A stretch of DNA of 64,000 nt. It comes from Coffea arabica. Lineage: Eukaryota > Streptophyta > Magnoliopsida > Gentianales > Rubiaceae. The DNA lies in the NCBI RefSeq assembly GCF_036785885.1, contig NC_092317.1, positions 4,094,501 through 4,158,500 on the forward strand, in the 5' to 3' direction. The notes under the pieces are model-generated. The model was not told the DNA's origin, searched no databases, and was given only the letters and a program-made list of their open reading frames with translations. Below are positions 23,632 through 34,300 of the stretch, piece after piece. Position 1 is the first letter of the stretch. Each line of letters begins with the position of its first letter. A program made the translations under genes and the position numbers.

Positions 23632-23994
23632 TTGGATGGTTAAAAAAATAAAGGAAAAATATACCTTCCTTTCGGAAAAACTCTTTTCACGACTCTGAAA
23701 AGGGTAAACTGCACTTTTTTCTTTTCTTTTTTTGGTTCTCCAATGGTTTAACAACCAGGCCTAGTGTTTTTCAAATCTACTAATTAGTACCTCTTTATAC
23801 TTTGGGTAAAAGTGCAAGATGAAGGAAACAAACACGTTTCAATAGTCACCCACCTAATGTTGTGTGGGTTTTCTAAGTTGATTCCTATTTTGTCACTTTT
23901 ATTTATACAAATTTACCCTCTAGTGGGTTAAGAAAATAGGAAAAAAAATGTTTAGAAGTCGAACTGAAAACTTTACAAGTGCCATTAATTCTTC

Positions 23995-24506
23995 CTTAAT
24001 AGCAAAAATATCAATCAATTCCAATATAAAATTGTATAAATTGATGACATTGATCAAGAAAACCGAAGAGGGAAGGGAGGGGGGATAAGTCATTTTGGTA
24101 TAGGATGTCAATTATATGATACTTCCCAGTGCTTTGACATTTTCCTTCATTTAAAGAGTCATCCATTATTGTCAAAATGACTTCTCTACTCTGGACCAAA
24201 ATATCAAATTTCACCTATACCCCTTTCCTTTTCTCTTTTTCCTGATCAATCTCACCAAAATAGACAATTATATGTTGGAATTTATAGAAATTTGTGTTGC
24301 CGACGAGAAGAAAATTGTGAAGTTTCTACTTTGACCTGTAAACTTTTCTTTTCCCCCCTGTTAACTCTTTTGAGGGTATTTTGTAGGAAAATATGCTGAG
24401 AAATGCTAAATGGATTACAAACACTCAGATACTTTAGGTTCAAAATACGTCCATCTTATACTTTTACTCCTTCAACATTAATTATTGTGATTCTAGAACT
24501 TCCGAA
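23995..24506. other. Spacer between the two duplicated copies
   Basis: About 510 bp of AT-rich DNA between the end of the left copy and the start of the right copy. I see no counterpart outside the other end of the right copy. No gene is seen. The junction may preserve how the duplication formed. Confidence 0.5.
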
Positions 24507-25986
24507 CACTCTTTAACCGTTAATTATTTGTTCAATACGACTAAGAGAACCATTTAAAAGCCTGTTTGTTTGGAGTTGCAGTAGTTTTATCTAAAAGCAC
24601 TTCAATGAATAGAACTTTCACCAATGAAAGTACTTATTAAATGCTTGATAAATCCTTATTCAAGTATACGCCCCAAACAATATGATAATAAAATTCTTTG
24701 ACTAAAAGTAATTGTCCGGGCGTTTAATTGAATAAGTACTTTTTCTATTTGATAATCTGCAATTTTAAATTTACAAAAAAATATTTATCTCTTTATTTAG
24801 TTAAAAAAATTATAATAAAATTGTTAAAGTTAATTGTTTTTATTTTTGAATTTTAAGCTAGAAAGAATTGCTTTAAATGTCCAAAACCTATGCTCTTAAA
24901 TTTAAGAAACGGTGAGCACATTTTATTTGCAATTTCAAACTGCCCCTAAGTGAGTCTAAATCTACCTAGGGTATGCAAGCCCTAAGAAGAACCATTTCAA
25001 TTTATGTGGTATCTAAAACCGGCAAAATCACAACGTTTCAGATCACAATGCATATAATGTTAACAAAATTCTTGGTGAAATGTATGAAAAAAAATAACAT
25101 GGAAAGTCTATCTTGGAAGTTGAAGTTTCAAGATCATAATGCATATAACGCTAACAAAAATTCTTGGTGAAATATATGAAATAGAATTACATGGAGAGTC
25201 TATCTTGGAAGTTTGAAGTGTTAAAAGACATAAGAGCAAGGTTGTAAGTGTAGACTTATAAATACCTTATATGACCAACGTATTACATCCTTCCTTGATA
25301 TGCTGACGTTAAGCGCCCCAAACCCTAAATGTAGCATCCATCCTGGTCCCAAAGCTTCCAGCTCCAAGGCCCCCAACCTATGACTTCCAGGCCCATAAGT
25401 CTGTATCGACAGCTCCGCTTCCATGGAGCTTTTCTTCCCAACTTCCTTGACTCTATTGTATTTTTTATTGGGAACAAACGTACTAAAATAAAAAGGGCAT
25501 GGAAAGGCAAAGTGAGAGATGCAAGGGAACGTCTTACGATTAACCAACCAGCTCTAAATTGATTCTTTTCATGTCACATGATGCTGCAAGAAAAGGAAAA
25601 GGAAAAGGAATAGAAGTAGAACAGACAACCTTATTGAACAAGCAATTTCTTCTCCATTTCAGTTCAATTTAGTTCAACAAAACATCCATCAAGCCCAGAT
25701 CAAGTCTTGGAACCTAGTAACAAAAAGTGTGTTTGGATAACCAAATTTTTTCAAATAATATTTCGCTTACATCATAAACACATTTCTCAACCCTTTTTTT
25801 TTTTATATTTTCAACCGCCTTTTTACGTCCGGTACATTCTTTACTTGTGCACTGCTACTATAGTTGTCCATTTGCTAGAGTCTCAAGTTTTGAGTTGATA
25901 GTACTATAGATGCTTCCCCATAATCAATGGTCTTCAGACAAACTAAGTTGAAACTTGTACATAAGATTCGTGCTGAGGTGCAGAAA

Positions 25987-28900
25987 TTATGTTTGCTGAC
26001 AACCACCGTGAGTTGAACTCCAAGGTTCTCCACAAGCATAGCAGAATTGAAATCCACACCTGCATCACCACTCATAAAGAAGACATTTTTCAACTTCCCA
26101 TCTGTTTCTGTTCAAGTAATTGAATGTAGGATTTGTTTGTTTGAATCATCCAGGATCCTCGAATGCATAGACAGATAAAGATAAAGAAATGGATAATTTT
26201 GATTCAGGGTCTGTTTGTCTGGACTGAAAATCTTTTCCAGAAAATATTTTCTTCAATTTCTGGTGTTTGGCTGCAAAAAGGTCAGGAAAATTTTTTTCCG
26301 GTAGAAAATCTTTTACATAACTTGGTGTAAAATGAATTCTGGAATTAAGATACGGAAGTTAATTTCTCCCGACAACTATCTATCGCAACTTATCAGTCTC
26401 CTTGGCGCTTCTCTATTGTACAAAACCATCAAGTAATATACCACAGGGATCAAATCAAGAGCAACGTCCCTGCACTTGCTTCTGCAAATCCCACATCTTT
26501 CCACCTCTTCGAGCTCTCCTCTTTCTTATGTTCCTCCCTATTATCCCTTTTCTCTTGTGCCACACAAAACACATTTATGGATCAGACAATTCTAGACCTA
26601 GATTGGGCTTTGCATTGAGAAGTTTTGGAGAAGAAAAAAAAAAAAGTGAAGCCAATGGAGGCAGGAGGAACATTTTTAGAAGAAGATTTGATACAATAAA
26701 CATCAAGTTTCAATTGCTAATTTCTTATAATGGTTCAATCAGTGGTAAGCATATTTTTATTACAATGACACTCAACCAGGTTTGGGAGATTGTGAGTTCC
26801 TGGTTCTGGTCTTTGAACAATGCTCTGTGATTAGGCTAGGCTGTGATAATCAAGGGATCACCCATACTAGTCATAGAAGGAGGAAGCCACAACAAGATTC
26901 TAGAAACAAAAAAAAAATAAAAGTAATGGTACAATCACCATTCCCAAACACAGGAGCGACGAGCACTAGAAAGGGCTAATTGATCAGAATATAGACGAAA
27001 AAAAAAAAGGTCAGACAACTACGGTTCTGACATTGGATCTGTATAAATCTATGGGTGCCGGGCTGACACAGCCCGGCACCTGACAACTTTAAAACCTGAC
27101 AACTTTAAAAAAAAAAATTGGTGTGTCAGGTGCCGGGCTGTGTCAGCCCGGCACCTGACAGCTTTGGAAAAAAACTTCATTGTCAGGTGCCGGGCTGTAT
27201 CAGCCCGGCACCTGACAGCTTTTTAAAGCTAATTCAATTTTCTGTCTTCTGATTCAATTGTTAAGAAGCCGCAGAGTTTTTGTATTTATGAGATGTCGAC
27301 TAATAAGTGGTGCTTCTTAGTTGGTGGAATCTCACCTTAGTATCCAGTTGTTTAAATTTGTTTAATGGATTAATTAAATTAGTTTAACTAAAATTGATGT
27401 ATTTAGCATAACTTAAGTATAGATATTAGTGTTATTAGTTTAATACAATTTACTTTATTATGCAAATTAGTTGATAATTAGTTTATGTTATTTAGTAAAC
27501 AATTATTTGAATTAGTTTAGTCGATTAATTAGTTGAATTAATTGTGGAATTAGTTAAATTTAAGAGGTTCGATTAAATGAATTTAGATGTATTTGGCGAG
27601 GTTAGTTTATGTTATTTAGTATATGTTATTAGTTTAATTAGTTTAAATGAATTTCGATTAAATGAATTTAAATGAATTAGTTTACTGTTTAGGGTTTAAT
27701 GTTTAGGGTTTTAGGGTTTAGGGTTTAGGGTTTAGTGTTTAGGGTTTGGGGTTTGATCTTTTGCATGATGCAACATGTCACAAATTGGAATTGATAATTA
27801 CTAATCATATCACAATTTCAGCCTTACGATATTTTCTTGAGAATAAAATGAGAAACTATAAATGAAAGAGGAAAATTCAAAATTAAAAGAATATGGATAC
27901 TAGATAATTGTATTTCAAGTCAAGTGATTTGAATATTTTTTAATCATTTAAGGAAAAGATAGAATTCTACAGTTTCTCTTTTTCAATTTCAATCATTAAG
28001 ATATCAATTTTTGTGAAAAAAGAAGAAAATTTAAAGAAACAATAAAGTGACAAAGAAAATATAATACCACAAAAAAGGAACAAAAAAATGCCAGAGAAAG
28101 AAGAGTTAATAATAGTATAGGTATAATTGTGTCCAATGCAAGATAAAGCGAGACAAAAAAATTGTTAGGAGCTACCGTGAAAAATGATATATATTTTAAG
28201 AAATTTAATTACGACGCCTGGATTTGCTTGGATTGTAAGTTATTTGGGATATTTTTACTGTAACACTTTTTGTGATGTGATGTATATGAGATAAAAAGGT
28301 AATTGGGAAGATAAAAAGGTGTATTGAAAATTGTAATGATGTTGTAAACAAATAAAATTGAAGAAATAATGCTCAATCCAAAATATTATAAAAATTTTTG
28401 TCAAGATGCCTTGACCCAAAAATTTTTTTTTTTTCACCTTTTGCGTGTTTGTAAAAGTTGAATGTCAAATGTGTTTTTTATTTTTATTTTTCTATACCGA
28501 TTCAAATTTTGACTCATACTTATAGCAAAAGTTACAAGCACCATTCTCATTGATCTAAACTAAAATAAGCCCAGCTAGTAATTTTGTTTACTTTTCCTAT
28601 TTGCCTCTTTTTTTTCCTGTGTATAATTTCCGGCTACCCCGTTTCCTGAATCAGCAGCAACATATGCAACTTGAGTTGGAATCCGTCAATACTTAGTTAT
28701 GCTATAATAATATTGAACTCTGCAAGGGTACATACTAGATTCAATTCCATGCCAATTTTGACACTTTCTTTGTCAAATTTTTTATTTTGGTTGACCTTTA
28801 TCAGATTATATAGTGCCCTATTCAAATTAATCTTCATGCAACACAACTTTTCGGGTCTCTCCCTTTCTCAACCAAAACACAAAATGGATATCTTTGGTTT

Positions 28901-29960
28901 GGGATGCTTTGATGGGCGCCGGGCTATGACAACTTAAAAAAAAAATAAAGTGGTGTCAGTCAGCCCGGCACCTGACAACTTTTAAAAAAAAAAATTGGTG
29001 TGACAGCCCGGCACCCATAGATTTATACAACCCCCATGCCAGAACCGTAGTTGTCTGACCTTTTTTTTTTACGTCTATATTCTGATCAATTAGCCGAAAG
29101 AAAGTAGAAACTGACCTGCAAGTCATGTGTATGCAGCCCTGATTTTTTTCGACGTAGTATTTGCATCTAGGACATCTGTTCCAACTTTTCGCCTTGGCAA
29201 GCTCCCTCAGCATAAGATCTTCCCTTCCTCTTTCATCCTGATTCAGCCTGAGGAGCTCTTCACAATCAACCCCAGGATGCCACGGCACATGACATCGAGC
29301 ACAAAACAATCTCCGACAAACAGGACACTCGGATTCCCTAATAACTTCATCGCTATCTCTCACCAACATCGCCGAACAATCCTTAAAAGGACAATAAAAC
29401 TTCTGAGATGCATCAACCATTGCATCACAAAGCATCTCATCCCACTTTTCCAATACATCTTTAGGCATAAAAGACCTACAAGAATCAAACTCAATCGCCC
29501 TCCCACAATTCACTGCAGGGCACCTGATACCGTGTACATTGTACTCAAGTCTGGCTGCAACATGTTTGCTAATGCATTCGTTACAGAACACGTGGCCGCA
29601 ACTTTGAATCGTGAACATCTGATCACTTTCTTTTCTATCCACACAAATTTCACAAAAACTCAGTGAAGATTCGCCCGATTCTGCTGTCACTGCTTCCTCT
29701 GCCTGTTCTACTTTAAAACTCGCTGATGATGATGATGATGCAGCATTAGCAGCAATATTAAGTGTCGAATAACCCTGAGACGGTTCTGGGAGCATCGAAG
29801 CCACTAGAGCTTCTTGCAACTGCAATCCTTCAGCATACTTCACATCTGATACGGGAAAAATCTGATCATCTTCCGAATCTAATTCATCCGTCTCACGAAA
29901 AAGTGCAGACAAGTAAAAATCATCACAGGAGAGATCCAATAATGCCGGTTCTTGAGCCAT
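25987..29960 (-). CDS. RING-between-RING E3 ubiquitin ligase (RBR copy B), large intron
   Basis: Sister of copy A. Exon 1 is 29116-29960 and exon 2 is 25987-26059 (845 + 73 nt, predicted 305 residues, TAA stop). It starts MAQEPALLDLSCDDF. RING1 has CEICVDRKESDQMF and CGHVFCNEC. The IBR has CPFKDCSAML and CPVCRRLFCARCHVPWH. RING2 has CPRCKYYVEKNQGCIHMTC plus CGFQFCYACGEPW from exon 2, with the catalytic Cys in GCIHM. The C-terminus reads GGCQQT instead of GGC. The intron is 3,056 bp against 848 bp in copy A, because the element at 26974-29095 sits in it 15-20 bp from the 5' splice site. If the intron is retained, translation would run on to about 28956 and lose the end of RING2. All zinc ligands are otherwise present, so the gene may work if splicing tolerates the insertion. 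Confidence 0.85.
27054..27216. repeat. Perfect hairpin array, GTCAGGTGCCGGGCTG modules
   Basis: There are three palindromes. 27054-27080 has 12-bp arms with loop ACA. 27125-27159 has 16-bp perfect arms GTCAGGTGCCGGGCTG with loop TGT. 27182-27216 has the same arms with loop TAT. A/T-rich spacers separate them. Partial copies occur at the opposite end (about 28914-29028). Confidence 0.9.
27688..27755 (+). repeat. Interstitial telomere-like repeat
   Basis: About eight consecutive or slightly degenerate units of GTTTAGG/TTTAGGG (the plant telomere motif) lie inside the 2.1-kb element. Confidence 0.85.
28226..28382. repeat. Short MITE, TTTGGAT-ended family
   Basis: GCTTGGATTGTAAGTTATTTGGG to GCTCAATCCAAA, with the core TTTTTACTGTAACACTTTTTGTGATGTGATGTATATGAG. 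Same family as the copies at 37221, 34358, 19201 and 55921. It is nested inside the 2.1-kb element. Confidence 0.6.
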
Positions 29961-30427
29961 AACGCATAAGAAACAAGGGAATTTTTTGTCTATGAAGGAA
30001 TTAGGATGAAGTAAACTACTAGAAAATGGGGGTTTTGGATAGGAAATGAGTAATATGTAGATTCTTCAGATGGCTTACCTTGGAAGCAGCCTTCTCTTAT
30101 TGGAATTCCGGGAGTTTGTTTGTGACTCGTCTTTTCGGTGTCTTTATCTTCGACATTTTGACTTCAAGTCAAGCCAATTTGAAAGATGTTCCGTACAATT
30201 ACAATTGGATTATTTCCTACAATTTGTTATCAAATCGAGCGTATAAGTTCAAGTAACCGCGTTACTTTCGGCTTTATCAAAATTTCCGACAAGCCCTTTT
30301 TATCGTGCTTGCGTTCAAACTTTCCGTGGCATTAACTTATGGTGGGAATTTGTGATTTGCATTTCTCCAAAAACTTTTTTTTTTTTTTTGGGTAATACAA
30401 TACAAAAACTCATAGGTTGCAAACTTA

Positions 30428-30638
30428 GGTCTCGTTTCGCAAGTCAATTTCTTGGATATTTATCTAAAATTTTACTGTAGAAGATGTAGAAAAAATTTTT
30501 GAAGTGTATAAATACTTGGATATTTTGAAGTGTATAATTTAAAAAGTTTGAGAAGTTTTTTGAAATTACTGTAATTAAAGTTGTTAAAAAACTTATAGCA
30601 GAGAAACTTAACCAAAAACTTGCTTGTCAAACAAGGCC
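30428..30638. mobile_element. Tourist/Harbinger-like MITE (sister of 23411-23631)
   Basis: A 211-bp element, ends GGTCTCGTTTCG / GGCCTTGTTTGA, flanked on both sides by TTA (30425-30427 and 30639-30641). The clean TTA duplication supports PIF/Harbinger origin. Confidence 0.75.
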
Positions 30639-31004
30639 TTAGATGGTCGGAAAAAAAAAGAAGGAAAATATACCTTCCTTTCGGAAAAACTCTTTTCGCG
30701 ACTCTGAAAAGCGTACACCGCACTTTTTCTTTTCTTTTTTTTTGGCTCTCCAATGGTTTAACAACTAGGCCTAGTGTTTTTCAAATCTAATAATTAGTAC
30801 CGCTTTATACTTTGGGTGAAAGTGCAAGATGAAGGCACGTTTTCGAGAGTCACCCACCGAATGTTGTGTGGGTTTTCTAAGTTGATTACTATTTTGTCAC
30901 TTTCATTTATACAAATTTACCCTCTAGTGGGTTAAGAAAATGAGAAGAAAAAAAAGTTTAGAAGTGGAACTGAAAACAAACTTTACGAGTGCCGTTAATT
31001 CTTC

Positions 31005-31379
31005 AAAATTCTCGTGCAAGTGAACCAATAACTAATTCATTGCAATGGGACGAACATGGCTAACACGAAACAATTACTCCTCTAACTGAAAAAAGAAAAT
31101 CACTCAGGAAAAAAAATAAAATAATTGCCTCATGAAATAGTAGTGATTGTCTTTTCTTTTTTCAGAGAAATTCCACCAAGCATATGAAAATTGGACAAAG
31201 TCTTGGTAAGATTTACAGATATTTTGTCTCTCTTCTTCCGAAAGGGCAGCTAAATCGACAATCACACACCATAATCGGCAGCTGTAGAGCCTTGTCTGCA
31301 GTTGTGCTGCATCAAAAATCCAGATGTTTTTGCGCTATAATGTCCTCTAGATTAGCTGCCAATTTGCTGTTGCCTTTGC
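31005..31379. other. Intergenic / 3' flank of 4CL
   Basis: AT-rich DNA between the right duplication and the 4CL stop codon. It probably includes the 4CL 3' UTR. Nothing else is seen. Confidence 0.5.
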
Positions 31380-34300
31380 TTATTTTGGCACGCCAGCAGC
31401 TAGTCTTGCTCTCAAGTCCTTTCTCAAGATTTTGCCAGATGGTGACTTCGGAATGGCATCAACAAAAAACACACGGTTTATTCTCTTGTAGAATATCACC
31501 TGCTCACCACGGAAAACAGCAAAAAAGAACACCAATTTAATGGCCTGAAAGCAGCAAAAACTCAAAAACAACGATTGAATATCCAGCTTTACTATAATGG
31601 AATGACCTGTTTCTTGATATATTCCTTAATTTCATCCTCGGTGATATTGGAATCTTTTGATTTCACAACAAAAGCAACTGGAACTTCGCCTGCTGCATCA
31701 TCCTTCATTCTGAAATTGACCAACAACGATGCTAAGGATCGCTTTTTCACTTGATAGTCAAAAAACATAGCATGGTGGTAATTAAGGACATAAACTGTTG
31801 TCTTGATGACAACAACATTGACACCCCTTTTGTCTAAAGGTAATTAATCACTTTCGACTTACGGGACAACAGCAGCATCTGAGATGTCAGAGTTAGCGAG
31901 GAGCAGGGCTTCAAGTTCTGCGGGTGCGACTTGGAACCCCTTGTACTTGATTAGCTCCTTAAGGCGATCAACGATGAAAAGTTCATCATCCTCGTCAATG
32001 TAGCCTACATCACCTGTATGTAACCAACCATCTTCGTCTATGGTTGCTTTTGTGGCTTCAGGGTCATCAAGATAGCCTAGACAGTGAGCAAAATAAGAAA
32101 CAGGTCACTCGGGTTTCATCACTCCCGTCCAGGAAAACTTGTACTGCTACACTGTTAAGATCTGTAGTAGGATGACTTTCTTTCCCGACCCTCAAAAATT
32201 GACGGGACTAATTATCCGTGTTAGTTTTCTTTCTTAGGTGAGTGATTGAAACAAATTTAAGTTTCTCTGCCAAAAGAATTACTAGTTTTACTGCTATATT
32301 TCTTGAGCTCTGCCCAGGAAAAACAAGAGTATGACTTTTTTTTTTTTTCCATAGACAGAATCAACACACGCACACTTAATTTAACACAGAACGCAGAGGT
32401 AACACCGAACACACCGGCCCAAACGAGCAATCTAAGGTGGGACCCACGAGAAACATCCATGAGGTTTCTTTTAATATCACCTGGGATCCCAAAGGTTTTA
32501 AAAATATCACTTACCTCCTTTACTTTTGTTATTTGTGTAACAAAATTTTTAAAAACCCTAAACTACTCTTTCACTTTCTAAATAAAAATATTTCTAGACC
32601 ACTTTGTTCACTTCAAGAAAACCATCACCTCAAAAACAATCTCTTGTAGTACTACCACATCATAATGTTATACCCCATAAAATTATAAATTTGAAAAGAA
32701 ATACACTTGCATCAATTTAACTCTATATGTTCAAAACGATTTCTTATGAATTTATATTTTTTTTCAACATCTTCTCAACTCTTGCTAAAACCATTAAACT
32801 GTATCAATCATTATAAAAATCAATTCAAACTAAACAAATAAATCATATATTACTTTATCACAATCACAAAAAGTAAAATATAAACAAAATTCAATTTATT
32901 ATAATTTATAAATAAAATATTTCATAGTCATCCAAAAAATGAGTCAAAGAGAATGATGATGCAAAGAGAAAAAGAAAAAAATGACTTTTATTTCTTTTTT
33001 CTTTTTTTAATTTTTGAGCTCCATTTATTTGATGTGTTGTGAATTATGTGTCCAGTAAGGATTAATATAGTCTTTTTACAATTATGAAGAAAGATAAGTA
33101 ATATTTCTAAAATCTTAAGAGTGTCAAGTGATATTATAAGAAACCTCCCTGATATTGGCTACAAAAGGACGGATGATTGTCATAATGATTCTGTGTATTT
33201 GATTAACAAGCATTCTTTTGTTTTCTCTCATTGTTAGGTTTACCTAATTCTGTTCCTCATCTAAATTATGACCCATCAGTCGCCAGCTCGAAACAACCTA
33301 GATTTTCCGAGTTTTAGGTACCTGGTTTACCATAGTTTTTTTTTTTTTTTTTGGTGGATGGGTAGAACTCCAATTTTGGAGTTGTAATTTCAACCTACAA
33401 TGTTGTTCATATCTTTTAAAGTATAGAAAATAGTTACACAAATAAAGATCCAATAAGCAGCCTTAGAGACTCTTTTTGACTCTGTTAAATATATATATAT
33501 ATATCACATAACATCCTATTTATAACCACACCTACCTTTCATGATTTGGTCACCTCTGATGCAGATTTCTCCAGGTTGGTTTCGGGGTAAAGAGGAACCA
33601 GTTTCGGGATCTACAATCTTCATTTCAGCATTTCTAACAACGGAACCACATCCGCCTGATTTAACCTCAAAGGGATCCTTAGCAAATGCTGAGCACATTG
33701 CTAGCACAGGGCCGGCTTCTGTCATCCCATAACCCTGCATGCATTTTCTACCATTAATATTTGTTCCTCAACTGAATCAGACAATTAATCAGCTACTTTC
33801 CCTAATGTCTAGTCATGCATCATCAGCTTTCCTTTTCTTTTTTTTTTTTTTTTTGGCTTTGGTTTTCCTGTGGGGTTGAAATTTTTCTGGGTCACCACGG
33901 TGGCTTTAAATTATGTATACTCTGAACTCAAATATATAAACTTTTTTGAAAGAAATGCATATTTAAAGCTATTTCATTGAGCATAAATCATAAATGAAAA
34001 TGATTTTTCTTCCCCTTTCAGTGAAGAGTTCCCGTTTGGATTGCATTTTCCGTCATTTTTCATGGAAAAATTACTGTAGCGATTTGATGTATGTGAGGAA
34101 AAAAGCTAATAGGGAAATGTGTTCACGGAAAATGACAAAATTTTTCTATGGAAAACAGCAATCCAAGCAAGGCCATATGTATGAGTACACACAAGAATTT
34201 ACGTAGAATGTGTTGTTAATTAATATTGTGTTTATACTTTTGAACAAGTATTCTAACCATATTCGCACAAGAACACACACAAAGAAGTTTTGCATCATTG

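Larger units (their letters stand above)
17543..23994. repeat. Tandem segmental duplication, left copy
   Basis: This segment aligns in the same orientation and order with 24507-31004. Both begin CACTCTTTAACCGTTAATTA and both end GTTTAGAAGTSGAACTG...TTAATTCTTC. Shared parts are a MITE-like block (17543-18480 against 24507-25450), the RBR gene with its flanks (19372-21870 against 25730-30285), a Tourist-like element (23411-23631 against 30428-30638) and the tail. Private to this copy: extra intergenic DNA around 18490-19370, a promoter minisatellite (about 21490-21690) and a MULE-type insertion (21875-23258). The two copies differ by a few percent by eye. The duplication is therefore not brand new but still easily readable. 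Confidence 0.88.
26974..29095. mobile_element. 2.1-kb long-TIR element with hairpin modules in the RBR-B intron
   Basis: The ends mirror each other over about 100-180 bp: GGCTAATTGATCAGAATATA, then an A-run, GGTCAGACAACTACGGTTCTG, TATAAATCTATGGGTGCCGG, and the inverse at the right ending at 29095. GAAAG flanks both sides (26969-26973 and 29096-29100). Copy A shows the empty site CTAGAAAGTAGAAACTGACC. Inside each end lie GTGCCGGGCTG hairpin modules. The interior is AT-rich, contains a telomere-like array and encodes no recognisable protein. The superfamily is unresolved: long TIRs suggest a MULE or foldback element, but the 5-bp flank does not fit a 9-bp MULE duplication cleanly. Confidence 0.85.
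24507..31004. repeat. Tandem segmental duplication, right copy
   Basis: Partner of 17543-23994, in direct orientation. It carries RBR copy B, lacks the MULE-type insertion and the promoter minisatellite of the left copy, and has its own 2.1-kb inverted-repeat element inside the RBR intron (26974-29095). Because each copy has private insertions with intact empty sites in the other, the duplication predates both insertions. Confidence 0.88.

Noticed and set aside
26402-26979. Plus-strand frames within the RBR-B intron
   Set aside because: The same stretch exists in copy A with different frame openings, so there is no conserved coding signal.
29127-29666. 179-codon plus-strand frame opposite RBR copy B
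   Set aside because: Antisense shadow of exon 1. The same shadow, with different breaks, exists opposite copy A.
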